A stretch of DNA of 45,317 nt from Flavobacteriaceae bacterium (GTDB lineage: Bacteria; Bacteroidota; Bacteroidia; Flavobacteriales; Flavobacteriaceae), in assembly GCA_027490305.1 (NCBI GenBank), contig JAIXYI010000062.1, forward strand, positions 1 through 45,317, in the 5' to 3' direction. Both the position numbers and the translations under genes were made by a program. The notes under the pieces are model-generated. The model ran no database searches. It was not told where the DNA came from and saw only the letters and a program-made list of their open reading frames with translations. Shown in pieces: positions 8,727 to 15,703 of this stretch (within the stretch, counting starts at the first letter, position 1; every line of letters starts with the position of its first letter).

Positions 8727-9113
8727 TTAGTGATGCCGGGTTCTCGCCTGCAATTCGTTGAAGATGAGACCAATATGGCGGTGACCAGAATATCCTTCGG
8801 GACCGAAACTATCACGTGAGGCACAGGCATGCTTGCCTTTTAGGTAACCACAATCCCCGATGCTATATGCATAATGCAACCGGAGCGAAATCCGGTAAGA
8901 CGATTCACAACGGGCAAGGCCCTTCCGGTTGAAAGGGATATATAATGTACCCAATTCAGGATGCGATCCCGTCATGGTATCGTGCCTGTCGCGGGCCAAA
9001 AGGCTACTGAGGCTGTCGTTCTTATGCCTGCCGACAGATTGGGCCAAGGCGGAGCCATCCATCATCCAGCAGGCGAAAAAAAACGTGATAATGGGCTTCA
9101 TGTTTCTTTTCAA
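8727..9113 (-). pseudogene. Collapsed remnant of a paralogous sensor kinase
   Basis: A 128-codon frame begins with a signal peptide (MKPIITFFFACWMMDGSALAQS) and a kinase-like N-terminus (NDSLSSLLARDRHDT), passes through a TPR-like stretch, then jumps to SFGPEGYSG...LIFNELQA. That matches SFGPESE...LGLIVNEL of the intact kinase but lacks 15 residues between the blocks and stops before the N-box is complete. At DNA level 8796-8822 matches 6859-6885 (24 of 27) and 8750-8771 matches 6768-6789 (20 of 22). H-box and G-box are absent, so kinase activity is impossible. It lies 35 bases upstream of the intact kinase gene and may still be transcribed with it. A functional small secreted protein cannot be wholly excluded. 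Confidence 0.7.
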
Positions 9114-9333
9114 TTACTATATGTCCAATCCGTATTGCATACACCAGTCCGTCCGCGCGAAATACATCGCACCGTCCGACGGTTTCTTCCGAAATCGAAC
9201 CATTATTCCTCCTATCCCCGTTTTGGGATCTTGCGCATAGGGGTAAATTTAAGGATGGGGCCGTCCGTGGGAGTCGGGCCTGGCATCCGGCATCGATCTG
9301 TGTATGTCCTGAAAACGGGCATTACGCCCACTT

Positions 9334-9365
9334 CAAATGTACATAAATATCCATCGTATAGGCAA
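9334..9365 (-). promoter_or_regulatory. Possible promoter for the two-component operon
   Basis: On the minus strand TACATTTG (9341-9334) fits the Bacteroidota -7 box TAnnTTTG, with TTG (9365-9363) 21 bases upstream as a -33 element. It would give a leader of about 210 bases before the kinase remnant. The rest of the 461-base gap 9114-9574 shows nothing I can name. Confidence 0.4.
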
Positions 9366-9574
9366 GTTCGGCGGAAAAATTACCCCAACCGAAAACCGCC
9401 CGCGAGCCCCACTCTGCCCCGTTTTCTAAAATAGTCGATTTTCGATAGTACGGGTTCATAAACGGGTGTCATTCCTAACGCCTGATCGCGTAATTGCAGA
9501 TTTAAACGGACGCACCCCTCGACGACTTTCTTCCCACGGGAATCGATTTGTGAAGGGTGCGGAGACATGCTAAT

Positions 9575-10054
9575 ATGAATATGGAATCCCTTACTATTGC
9601 CCGTACCGAACTCATTTTGGTTTGGGATGCCACCGTAGGGGCCTATCGCCTCCAAACCTATCCGCCGTCCACAAGCGACGATGCCTGCTCCCATCGGGCA
9701 GACTTTATCGAAGAGGTCCGGAACGCCATTTCGGCGTTGCTGAAAGCCGGCGATTTTTCCTCCCCAGCGCTAGCCCAACGATTGGGTTACAACCAGATGA
9801 CCCTGACTCGGATGCTATTCCGCCTTTCTGGCAAGAGCATCATGGAGCTTGCCATGGAGGTGCGCCTGGACCAGGCGATGGAATTGTTGAAATCGGGCAG
9901 ACTTAGCCTGGGCGAGATTCAGCAGCGGGTCGGCATCCGCTCGACGTCGTATTTCATCTTGCAGTTCCGGAATCGGTTTGGCTTGAGTCCACATGAATTC
10001 CAGCGACAATGGAGACGGCTGGAACAAGAGGGAAGGCTTGCTGCTCAACCGTAA
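9575..10054 (+). CDS. Stand-alone AraC-type DNA-binding protein
   Basis: 159 residues from ATG 9575 (MNMESLTIARTEL); a GTG at 9557 extends the frame but is less likely. After about 45 residues of unknown character, residues 50-155 form an AraC/XylS-type pair of helix-turn-helix motifs: SPALAQRLGYNQMTLTRML, then LGEIQQRVGIRSTSYFILQFRNRFGLSPHEF. There is no receiver or sugar-binding sensor domain, so how it is controlled is unknown. It is presumably a transcription regulator. It is transcribed away from the divergent two-component operon and sits next to the tRNA-Asn island without being part of it. Confidence 0.75.
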   Translation: MNMESLTIARTELILVWDATVGAYRLQTYPPSTSDDACSHRADFIEEVRNAISALLKAGDFSSPALAQRLGYNQMTLTRMLFRLSGKSIMELAMEVRLDQAMELLKSGRLSLGEIQQRVGIRSTSYFILQFRNRFGLSPHEFQRQWRRLEQEGRLAAQP

Positions 10055-10403
10055 GCGACCATTGCACACATACGAGTTTTTCTTTTCATGGTCTCCAATT
10101 ACTATTTCGGCTACTACTCTTTGTGGTTCATTCGTGTAGTGTCTGTGCTGTATATCAACCATCCTCCGGACTCCGCGTACGAGCCAACAATCCGTGACGG
10201 AATTAACAGTAAGTGTATTTCAGGAGTAGTTCGGAAATCATCTCCGTATATTTCGTAAGGTAGAATCATCGGCATTAGGGGTGAACTAGGTGTCTCAGAA
10301 TTCTAATGGAATTTCATGCTTACGTCTATATTTCGTGGACATCCGACGTAAAACCCGTCCAGTTTTTTGAAAGCAGAATGTAAAACGGAAATGGTGTCAT
10401 CGT
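10055..10403 (+). other. Intergenic stretch without recognisable features
   Basis: About 350 bases between the AraC-type gene and the island border. A 56-codon frame at 10088-10258 was seen but has no recognisable content. I see no promoter box, repeat or RNA gene. Confidence 0.5.
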
Positions 10404-10440
10404 AAAACAACAAATCCCGGCATGTAGCCAGGATTTGTTG
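10404..10440 (-). terminator. Displaced tRNA-Asn terminator at the distal island end
   Basis: On the minus strand CAACAAATCCTGGC (10440-10427) pairs with GCCGGGATTTGTTG (10421-10408), 14 bp with one G-U, and then TTTT. It directly follows the distal copy of the tRNA 3' end, in the same order as tRNA and terminator at 13 kb. This suggests it was the native terminator of the tRNA gene before insertion. Confidence 0.65.
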
Positions 10441-10455
10441 CTCCCCCTCTTGGGC
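10434..10455 (-). repeat. Distal attachment-site repeat (copy of tRNA-Asn 3' end)
   Basis: These 22 bases are identical to 13003-13024, where they cover the last 15 bases of tRNA-Asn and 7 bases beyond. The core is TGCTCCCCCTCTTGGGC on the plus strand. Identity breaks off on both sides. Confidence 0.85.
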
Positions 10456-10544
10456 AAATATCGAAAGTTAATGTATTGATTTTTTGTAACTTAGCCTGAA
10501 AAATAACCATTTTGGACATCGAACGGCACGTTTCGGTAGCTCAT

Positions 10545-10560
10545 ATTCGAATTTTCGAAT
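10545..10560. repeat. Short perfect inverted repeat inside the island
   Basis: ATTCGAA, 2-base spacer, TTCGAAT. It lies about 90 bases inside the distal att site and could be a protein-binding site; this is speculative. The rest of 10456-10658 shows no gene. Confidence 0.35.
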
Positions 10561-10658
10561 GGGGTGATATAGAATTACTTATATTCTATCTGAATTCTCA
10601 AATCTTTTTATACCAATAGTTTAGAGTTGGATTAATTTTTGTTGATTTTTTGGGTTGG

Positions 10659-10787
10659 TTAAAAGAGGGAGCCCGGGTCTCTAACTTGTGTTTTGTTCCA
10701 TCGATATCCTCTTTGATAGGATGGTATGAAGAATTCATATTTTATGAGGTCATTAATTGATTTGAGTTCGATTTTATTGTCTTCCAT
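10659..10787 (-). pseudogene. Truncated DUF262 (GmrSD-like) gene, N-terminus only
   Basis: A 42-codon frame starts at ATG 10787, 15 bases after the stop of the AlbA_2 gene. It begins MEDNKIELKSINDLI and contains FFIPSYQRGYRWNKTQVRD, the hallmark N-terminal IPxYQRxYxWxxxQ motif of DUF262 proteins (ParB/Srx-like fold; GmrS-type modification-dependent restriction and related defence proteins). Directly after QVRD, where the family continues with Leu-Leu-x-Asp, the frame turns to PGSLF and stops. No later DUF262 motifs are seen downstream, so a deletion or insertion has removed the rest. The position suggests that the island operon once had three genes. It is too short to be active. Confidence 0.7.
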
Positions 10788-10802
10788 ATTTTGCCGAATC
10801 TT

Positions 10803-12302
10803 TTACTTGGTTATCTCCCTTTCAACTTCAGAAGTCAGATAATAACCACCAGTTCTATTAGCGCCTCTAAACTCAATTACTCCAGCATCTTTTAATTGTT
10901 TAATATATCGTTCTATACTTTTATATGGCACATCAATGCGACTTTCAATCTCTCCTGTTCTTATTCCCCCATGTTTATAAAGAATTAATAATATCTTATT
11001 TAGCTTATCTTTTACGTCAGAAGTTATTCCCTCAGTTATTCCCTCAGTTATTCCCTCAACATTAATAAGTACACTTTTAGTTATTCCCTCAGTTATTCCC
11101 TCAGTTATTCCCTCAGTTATTCCCTCAATTTTTCTATTATGAGCAACTCCAGGAAAAATAACAGTGGTTGTATTGCCTATTTCTTTCCATTTTGGAGGTT
11201 TAAACTTACTTTTTCTACAATCATTAATCATTCGCAGTGTTCCGCTCCCCAACATTTCGATGTATTTTCGATAGAAACATATCTGAGCGATATCTGGGTT
11301 ACGTAAAATAGAGTTGTGCTCAACCTTTAAATCATCTATGGTTATTCCATTTGGAAGTCCGCCGTAATTGCTTATCTCGGTTCTATTGGAATAAATAGAT
11401 ATTTGTAAAAAACCTTTAACTGAATTATAATCTCGGTGTACTATGGCATTTAGAACCCCTTCTCGCATAGCTAACAAGGGGTAATTGGGCCTATCATAAC
11501 GTAATACATCTTTAACAGATAGCTTTTTTCCATAAACTATGTCAAGATGATTGAAAATCGATTCAATATTTTTGAAAATATTTCCCTCAAATATATTGTC
11601 GTCCAGAAAACTATCTTCCGACTTTGTTGAAGGATAGAGAGTTAATCTAATTCTTGATTGGGGAATAAAACGAATCGGATTTTTACCAAAGAGAGTAATA
11701 CAGGCGTTGGTAATATTTCCATTTTGAATAAGGCCGACTTGAATTAAAAAGTCCTCTATGTCCTCAATATTAGTCTCTAACTTATATTCTTTATAAAGGC
11801 GAATGGTTCTTTTTACTTCGTCTATATCAAGGTCTGATAGTTCCGCTCCTAACACAGGCATTCTTTCCCAATGAAAGTCAGCATCTTTTCTTTCAGAAAT
11901 AAGAGACGTAAGTTTTTCAGGATCGGTTGTTTTAGTAGTTTGCCCAATTCTATTGTAAATGACTCCCTTATATTGATAAGGTTTCTTAGCGCCTTCCCAA
12001 ACACTAATTAAAATAATGTCTTTCTTTTTGTAATTTATGGTCTGAACAGATATTGGGGCCGTAGGCTTAATTAAGTTTACCAAAGCATTTTGTATTAGAG
12101 TAACCGCTTGCTCAGCATTTTCAATACCGACAACTTTTTTCTCTTCAGTTATACCGATAACCAAATCTCCGCCACGAGTATTAATAAAAGAAGTAATGGT
12201 CTTAGCAATAGCCTCAATGTTGAATTGAGACTTAAACTCTAAGCGGACACCTTCATCCTGCTGTAACAGGTTTTCTATAATAAAATTATTTTCCATCCTC
12301 AT
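10803..12302 (-). CDS. AlbA_2 (Schlafen-like) / HATPase_c_4 / winged-helix protein
   Basis: 499 residues. Residues about 13-130 are an AlbA_2 domain (EGVRLEFKSQ, then TRGGDLVIGI, YKGVIYNRIGQTT), a fold shared with Schlafen-type nucleic-acid proteins. Residues about 280-385 match the HATPase_c_4 region of RecG-like ATP-binding regulators (MREGVLNAIVHRDY, YSNRTEISNYGGLPNGIT, RNPDIAQICF). A (EGIT)4-KSVLINV-(EGIT)3 linker leads to a C-terminal winged helix (IESRIDVPYKSIERYIKQLKDAGVI). The gene overlaps the end of the DUF4062 gene by 17 bases, so translation is probably coupled. Such proteins are usually annotated as ATP-binding regulators and often sit in defence or mobile regions. Role here: likely defence or its regulation, inferred from partners and island context. 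Confidence 0.85.
   Translation of the reverse strand: MRMENNFIIENLLQQDEGVRLEFKSQFNIEAIAKTITSFINTRGGDLVIGITEEKKVVGIENAEQAVTLIQNALVNLIKPTAPISVQTINYKKKDIILISVWEGAKKPYQYKGVIYNRIGQTTKTTDPEKLTSLISERKDADFHWERMPVLGAELSDLDIDEVKRTIRLYKEYKLETNIEDIEDFLIQVGLIQNGNITNACITLFGKNPIRFIPQSRIRLTLYPSTKSEDSFLDDNIFEGNIFKNIESIFNHLDIVYGKKLSVKDVLRYDRPNYPLLAMREGVLNAIVHRDYNSVKGFLQISIYSNRTEISNYGGLPNGITIDDLKVEHNSILRNPDIAQICFYRKYIEMLGSGTLRMINDCRKSKFKPPKWKEIGNTTTVIFPGVAHNRKIEGITEGITEGITEGITKSVLINVEGITEGITEGITSDVKDKLNKILLILYKHGGIRTGEIESRIDVPYKSIERYIKQLKDAGVIEFRGANRTGGYYLTSEVEREITK
11022..11126 (-). repeat. 12-bp in-frame repeats encoding EGIT
   Basis: The plus-strand unit agttattccctc occurs three times head-to-tail (11022-11057) and four times (11079-11126), separated by 21 bases. 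All seven copies are identical. They encode a (EGIT)n linker between the ATPase-like and winged-helix domains, so changes in copy number keep the reading frame. Confidence 0.9.
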
Positions 12303-12870
12303 TAGGTTTTTGGCTCAATATTTCATTAATAAAGTCCTTGTCAGTAAATTGAGCGTTTATGTACACCATCATTTCATCTAACCGATAAAACTCTTGTGCC
12401 CAATTCCCGTTGCGTAGCGTCACAGGAACATGGTTTTTGATGATATATTCATAAATATCTATGCTGCGTTTGTCAAACAGTTTGTTATCCTCAATAACAA
12501 TTTCGTCGCCACTTTTCATCTTTATTTTTTTAAAAAGATTACGCGCAAAAATGACATCTCTGTGAACCAAAAACCAATACGGTTTTTTCAGCTCAATCGC
12601 TTTCTTTATTTCCTCAAAAGTGATATTCTTATCGCCGATGTTGCCTGTTCCATAATAAGGGCGGATAATCCCTAAGAACAAGTCACACTCCTCGACTGCC
12701 TTTAAGCAGTTATCAAGGTTTGAAACATGTGGATTTACTTTAATACTTCCATGATGAGAATTAAGAACCGTATATCCCAAGGTGTTTAGTTGCGCAACTA
12801 TTTGTGAAAGTTGGTCTTCGAAGCCATATACCGTAGACCCTACCATAATTTTGATGCCTTTTTTTGCCAT
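12286..12870 (-). CDS. DUF4062 domain protein (TIR-like)
   Basis: 194 residues from ATG 12870 (MAKKGIKIMVGST); ATG 12879 is an alternative and the frame extends to 12969 without sense. The N-terminal GSTVYGFEDQLSQI, the middle NCLKAVEECDLFLGIIRPYYGTG and the later ITFEEIKKAIELKKPYWFLV follow the DUF4062 pattern: a strand, a Ser/Thr-rich loop, a helix, then a (D/C)-x-(F/V)-x-G-I strand. It is a Rossmann-like fold that family descriptions relate to TIR/nucleotide-binding domains. DUF4062 domains often act as sensor or effector parts of defence proteins. It heads the island operon, has its own promoter box at 12904 and overlaps the AlbA_2 gene. Enzymatic activity is not predicted from visible residues. 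Confidence 0.8.
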   Translation of the reverse strand: MAKKGIKIMVGSTVYGFEDQLSQIVAQLNTLGYTVLNSHHGSIKVNPHVSNLDNCLKAVEECDLFLGIIRPYYGTGNIGDKNITFEEIKKAIELKKPYWFLVHRDVIFARNLFKKIKMKSGDEIVIEDNKLFDKRSIDIYEYIIKNHVPVTLRNGNWAQEFYRLDEMMVYINAQFTDKDFINEILSQKPNEDGK

Positions 12871-12903
12871 AAATCCCATTTTGGAATTAAAAATGTAAAG
12901 TAT

Positions 12904-12911
12904 CAAATGTA
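12904..12911 (-). promoter_or_regulatory. -7 box for the island operon
   Basis: TACATTTG on the minus strand fits TAnnTTTG and lies 34 bases upstream of ATG 12870. A clear -33 element is not visible. Confidence 0.5.
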
Positions 12912-12965
12912 AGTAAAAAGTAGGAGAGGTATTAAAAGCACATTTAAGAGGTACACTTACTAAAA

Positions 12966-13000
12966 ACAAAAAAAGACCTCACATCACTGTGAAGTCTTTT
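12966..13000 (-). terminator. Terminator of tRNA-Asn
   Basis: On the minus strand AAAAGACTTCACA (13000-12988) pairs with TGTGAGGTCTTTT (12983-12971), 13 bp with one G-U, followed by a run of T. It lies immediately past the tRNA 3' end, inside the island border, so it arrived with the element. Confidence 0.8.
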
Positions 13001-13002
13001 CT

Positions 13003-13024
13003 TTTGTTGCTCCCCCTCTTGGGC
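13003..13024 (-). repeat. Proximal attachment-site repeat in tRNA-Asn
   Basis: 22 bases identical to 10434-10455, covering the tRNA-Asn 3' end (T-arm 3' strand, acceptor 3' strand and discriminator) and the next 7 bases. Confidence 0.85.
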
Positions 13025-13083
13025 TCGAACCAAGGACCCTCTGATTAACAGTCAGATGCTCTAACCAACTGAGCTAAGGAGGA
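13010..13083 (-). tRNA. tRNA-Asn (anticodon GTT)
   Basis: 74 bases fold as a full cloverleaf: acceptor TCCTCCT/AGGGGGA, D-stem GCTC/GAGC, anticodon arm TCTGA-CTGTTAA-TCAGA with anticodon GTT, and T-arm CTTGG-TTCGAGC-CCAAG, with discriminator G. CCA is not encoded (CA follows). The 3' end is the insertion target of the neighbouring island. Confidence 0.95.
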
Positions 13084-13158
13084 AGGCGTGTTGCCTTTTA
13101 AAGCGGGGCAAATATACGTCGAAAATTATTTTCTCCAAATAATTGCCGTAAAATTTCA

Positions 13159-14499
13159 TCACTTTCTCATGATGGCCCGGAAGATGTCGTTGCCGTTCGC
13201 AAACAACACCAAGGATAACAACATAATGATCCCTACAATCTGGGCACGCTCTAAGAATTTATCGCTTGGTTTGCGGCCCGTAACCATCTCAAACAGCAGG
13301 AACATCACGTGTCCGCCGTCAAGGGCCGGTATCGGCAGCAGGTTCAATACGCCGAGCATTACCGACAAGAACGCGGTAATCCCCCAGAATACTTCCCAAC
13401 TCCAACTCTCCGGAAATACGTTGAAGATCGCGAAGAAGCCGCCTACGCCTTTGTAGGCACCTGTCGACGGCGTAAAAATGGCTTTCAACTGCTTCCAGTA
13501 GCTGGCGAAGAGGTCGGCGCCTTTGCTAATCCCAACCGGAATCGATTCAAAGAAACCGTATTCCGCACGGTCAAATTTATAAACACCCAGTTTCTCAAGG
13601 CTCTTATCGTCAACCGCACTCGGGAAGATGCCGAGCGTGCCCTTTGCCGATACGCTGATCTTCACCGGAACACGTTTCTGGTCACGCAATACTACCGCAT
13701 CCACGGTTTTGCCTTTCAGGCTGTCGCGCATGGCCATTACTTCATCGAAATAAGGAAGATCGACACCGTTGAACGAAATAATGGCGTCTTTGGGTTGCAG
13801 CACTTTGGCGTTCGGACTTTTCGCCTCTACTTCCCGAACTGCAAATAGGTTGCGTGGGTACACCAGCGGGCCTTTCTGTGATTTCGACAGGTCGCCCAAC
13901 AGATTCTCTGGAAGTGTCAGGGTTTTGGTCGTGCCATTGCGGTCGATGGTGACGGTATGCGCAAACGGAAGTTTTGGGTTGACTTCGTTGAACTTCTCGA
14001 TTTTTTCGCCGTCAATGGCCACGATTTTATCGCCGGTTGCAAAGCCTAACTTTTTGGCCATATCGCTTACTTCGACGCCGTCTTTCAGTTCAGAGTTTTT
14101 CAGGTAGAGGTCGCCATAGGCAAACGTCATCCCGATACAAATCACAAATGCCAGGATGAAGTTGACCGTCACGCCGCCTAACATGATGATGAGGCGTTGC
14201 CAGGCCGGTTTCGAACGGAATTCCCACGGTTGCGCCGGTTGCGACATTTGTTCGGTATCCATGCTCTCGTCGATCATGCCCGATATTTTTACGTATCCGC
14301 CCAGTGGCAGCCAGCCTATACCGTATACGGTTTCGCCTATTTTCTTTTTGAAAAGCGAGAACTTGATGTCGAAGAACAGGTAGAACTTCTCGACGCGGGT
14401 CTTGAAGAGCTTGGCGGGAAAATAATGGCCGAATTCGTGAAGTATGATAAGCAGCGAAAGGCTGAGAAGAAACTGTGAGAGTTTGATAACGATCTCCAT
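13159..14499 (-). CDS. rseP: Site-2 intramembrane zinc protease RseP
   Basis: 446 residues. The N-terminal membrane segment carries HEFGH (H21, E22, H25), the zinc motif of site-2 proteases; the third ligand is in the C-terminal LPIPALDGGH (D394). Between them lie periplasmic PDZ-type domains (about 125-320, including the APPKD-like segment LQPKDAIISFNG). The hydrophobic segments and the length match the RseP/MmpA family. It cleaves membrane-anchored regulators such as anti-sigma factors and residual signal peptides within the inner membrane. A TACTTTTG box lies 30 bases upstream. The gene lies just upstream of the tRNA gene on the same strand. Confidence 0.95.
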   Translation of the reverse strand: MEIVIKLSQFLLSLSLLIILHEFGHYFPAKLFKTRVEKFYLFFDIKFSLFKKKIGETVYGIGWLPLGGYVKISGMIDESMDTEQMSQPAQPWEFRSKPAWQRLIIMLGGVTVNFILAFVICIGMTFAYGDLYLKNSELKDGVEVSDMAKKLGFATGDKIVAIDGEKIEKFNEVNPKLPFAHTVTIDRNGTTKTLTLPENLLGDLSKSQKGPLVYPRNLFAVREVEAKSPNAKVLQPKDAIISFNGVDLPYFDEVMAMRDSLKGKTVDAVVLRDQKRVPVKISVSAKGTLGIFPSAVDDKSLEKLGVYKFDRAEYGFFESIPVGISKGADLFASYWKQLKAIFTPSTGAYKGVGGFFAIFNVFPESWSWEVFWGITAFLSVMLGVLNLLPIPALDGGHVMFLLFEMVTGRKPSDKFLERAQIVGIIMLLSLVLFANGNDIFRAIMRK

Positions 14500-14528
14500 C
14501 CGGATAGTGCAGTTTTTGTGTTAACGCA

Positions 14529-14536
14529 CAAAAGTA
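14529..14536 (-). promoter_or_regulatory. -7 box for rseP
   Basis: TACTTTTG on the minus strand fits TAnnTTTG, 30 bases before the rseP start. A TTTG is present 13 bases further upstream, closer than usual for a -33 box. Confidence 0.5.
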
Positions 14537-14660
14537 AGGTTTTCTGTTTCAAATCCGTGGTTTTGGCCGTCAAGCGGAATTAAATGTTTGTTAATTGTAA
14601 AATAGACGCATGGAAGTTCGCCCCGGCACACCCTAACTTTACGCAAACAACTCACAAAAC

Positions 14661-15701
14661 ATGCAGAAAATAAAGACGGCCCTCCTGTCATACGGAATGT
14701 CCGGTCAAGTATTCCATGCTCCTTTTCTCCACCTTCATCCGGGTTTTGACCTGCGCGGTTCCTGGGAGCGTTCCCGACAGAAAATCGAAGAAGAGTACCC
14801 CGGCGTACGCAGTTATACCTCGCTCGACGCGGTACTCCATGACGACATCGACCTTGTGATCGTCAACACACCCGTCGCCACGCATTTCGATTACGCCAAA
14901 CGCGCCCTCAAGGCAGGAAAGCATGTGTTGGTGGAAAAAGCCTTCACCTCGAACGCGGCCGAAGCCGAAGAACTCGAGGCGCTGGCAACACAGAAAGGAT
15001 TAAAACTGTGTGTCTTCCAGAACCGCCGGTGGGACAGCGATTTCCAATTAGTGCGGGACGTATTGAACGAAGGCGTGCTGGGGCCGATTGTCGAAGCCGA
15101 ATTGCATTTCGACCGCTATAACCCGAATTTGAGTCCGAAACAACATAAGGAAACACCCAACGACGGTGCCGGTATCCTCAAGGATCTCGGTTCGCACCTG
15201 ATCGACCAGGCGGTGCAGTTGTTCGGTTTCCCGGAAGGGGTCTTCGCGGACCTGCGCACTACCCGAGACCAATCGGTAGTCGACGACTGTATCGATGTGT
15301 TGTTGTATTACCCACAGACGCGCGTTCGGATCAAGGCCGGTTTTTTTGTCATGGAACCGCAGGCGGCGTATGTGCTGCACGGCAAGAAAGGATCGTTTCT
15401 GAAGCCGCGTGCCGACGTGCAGGAAAACGACCTGAAGGACGGTAACCGCCCAACATCCCATAACTGGGGCTACGAACCAGACGGAGCCGAAGGCATCCTT
15501 CATGTCGAAAACGGCGGCATCATCGAACGGCGTCGCCTGGCCGCGCCTCCGGGCAATTACTTCCACTTTTTTGAGGCCCTATACCAGTCGCTGACGGGCG
15601 GCGAAGAAGTGCCGGTGCCGGCGTCAGACGGCGTCAAAACCATGCGAATCATTGATGCGGCTATCCAGAGTAGTGCCGCTAAATCGTATATACCACTTTG
15701 A
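14661..15701 (+). CDS. Gfo/Idh/MocA-family oxidoreductase
   Basis: 346 residues. The N-terminal nucleotide-binding domain (about 4-120) has the variant glycine loop SYGMSGQVFHAPF, the conserved VLVEKAFT with E92-K93, and NRRWDSDF. The C-terminal substrate domain contains LKDLGSHLIDQA with D175 and H179. Residues of this type bind NAD(P) and act on sugar or inositol-like alcohols. The exact substrate is unknown. It is related to YcjS/YhhX-type proteins. The next gene, an aldo/keto reductase, starts 2 bases after its stop codon, so the two form an operon of redox enzymes. A weak -7-like TAACTTTA lies at 14634. Confidence 0.9.
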   Translation: MQKIKTALLSYGMSGQVFHAPFLHLHPGFDLRGSWERSRQKIEEEYPGVRSYTSLDAVLHDDIDLVIVNTPVATHFDYAKRALKAGKHVLVEKAFTSNAAEAEELEALATQKGLKLCVFQNRRWDSDFQLVRDVLNEGVLGPIVEAELHFDRYNPNLSPKQHKETPNDGAGILKDLGSHLIDQAVQLFGFPEGVFADLRTTRDQSVVDDCIDVLLYYPQTRVRIKAGFFVMEPQAAYVLHGKKGSFLKPRADVQENDLKDGNRPTSHNWGYEPDGAEGILHVENGGIIERRRLAAPPGNYFHFFEALYQSLTGGEEVPVPASDGVKTMRIIDAAIQSSAAKSYIPL

Positions 15702-15703
15702 GT

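Larger units (their letters stand above)
10434..13024. mobile_element. Small AT-rich island integrated at tRNA-Asn
   Basis: The 2.59-kb segment lies between 22-bp direct repeats, one of them the 3' end of tRNA-Asn, the usual signature of tyrosine-recombinase insertion into a tRNA gene. Its DNA is visibly AT-richer than both flanks. It carries a DUF4062 gene, an AlbA_2/HATPase/wHTH gene and a truncated DUF262 gene, all on the minus strand. No integrase or other mobility gene is present, so the element is non-autonomous or has lost it. Both att copies are followed on the minus strand by a terminator hairpin, so the tRNA gene was restored by the incoming end. Confidence 0.8.

Noticed and set aside
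10088..10258. 56-codon frame (MVSNYYFGYYSLWF...)
   Set aside because: No recognisable domain, no promoter box, and length within chance expectation for this region.
10456..10658. Search for an integrase or excisionase gene in the island
   Set aside because: No frame with tyrosine or serine recombinase features is visible on either strand; only a short inverted repeat at 10545-10560 was found.
11022..11126. Possible CRISPR array
   Set aside because: The units are 12 bp, contiguous, in frame and coding; there are no spacers and no cas genes in the window.
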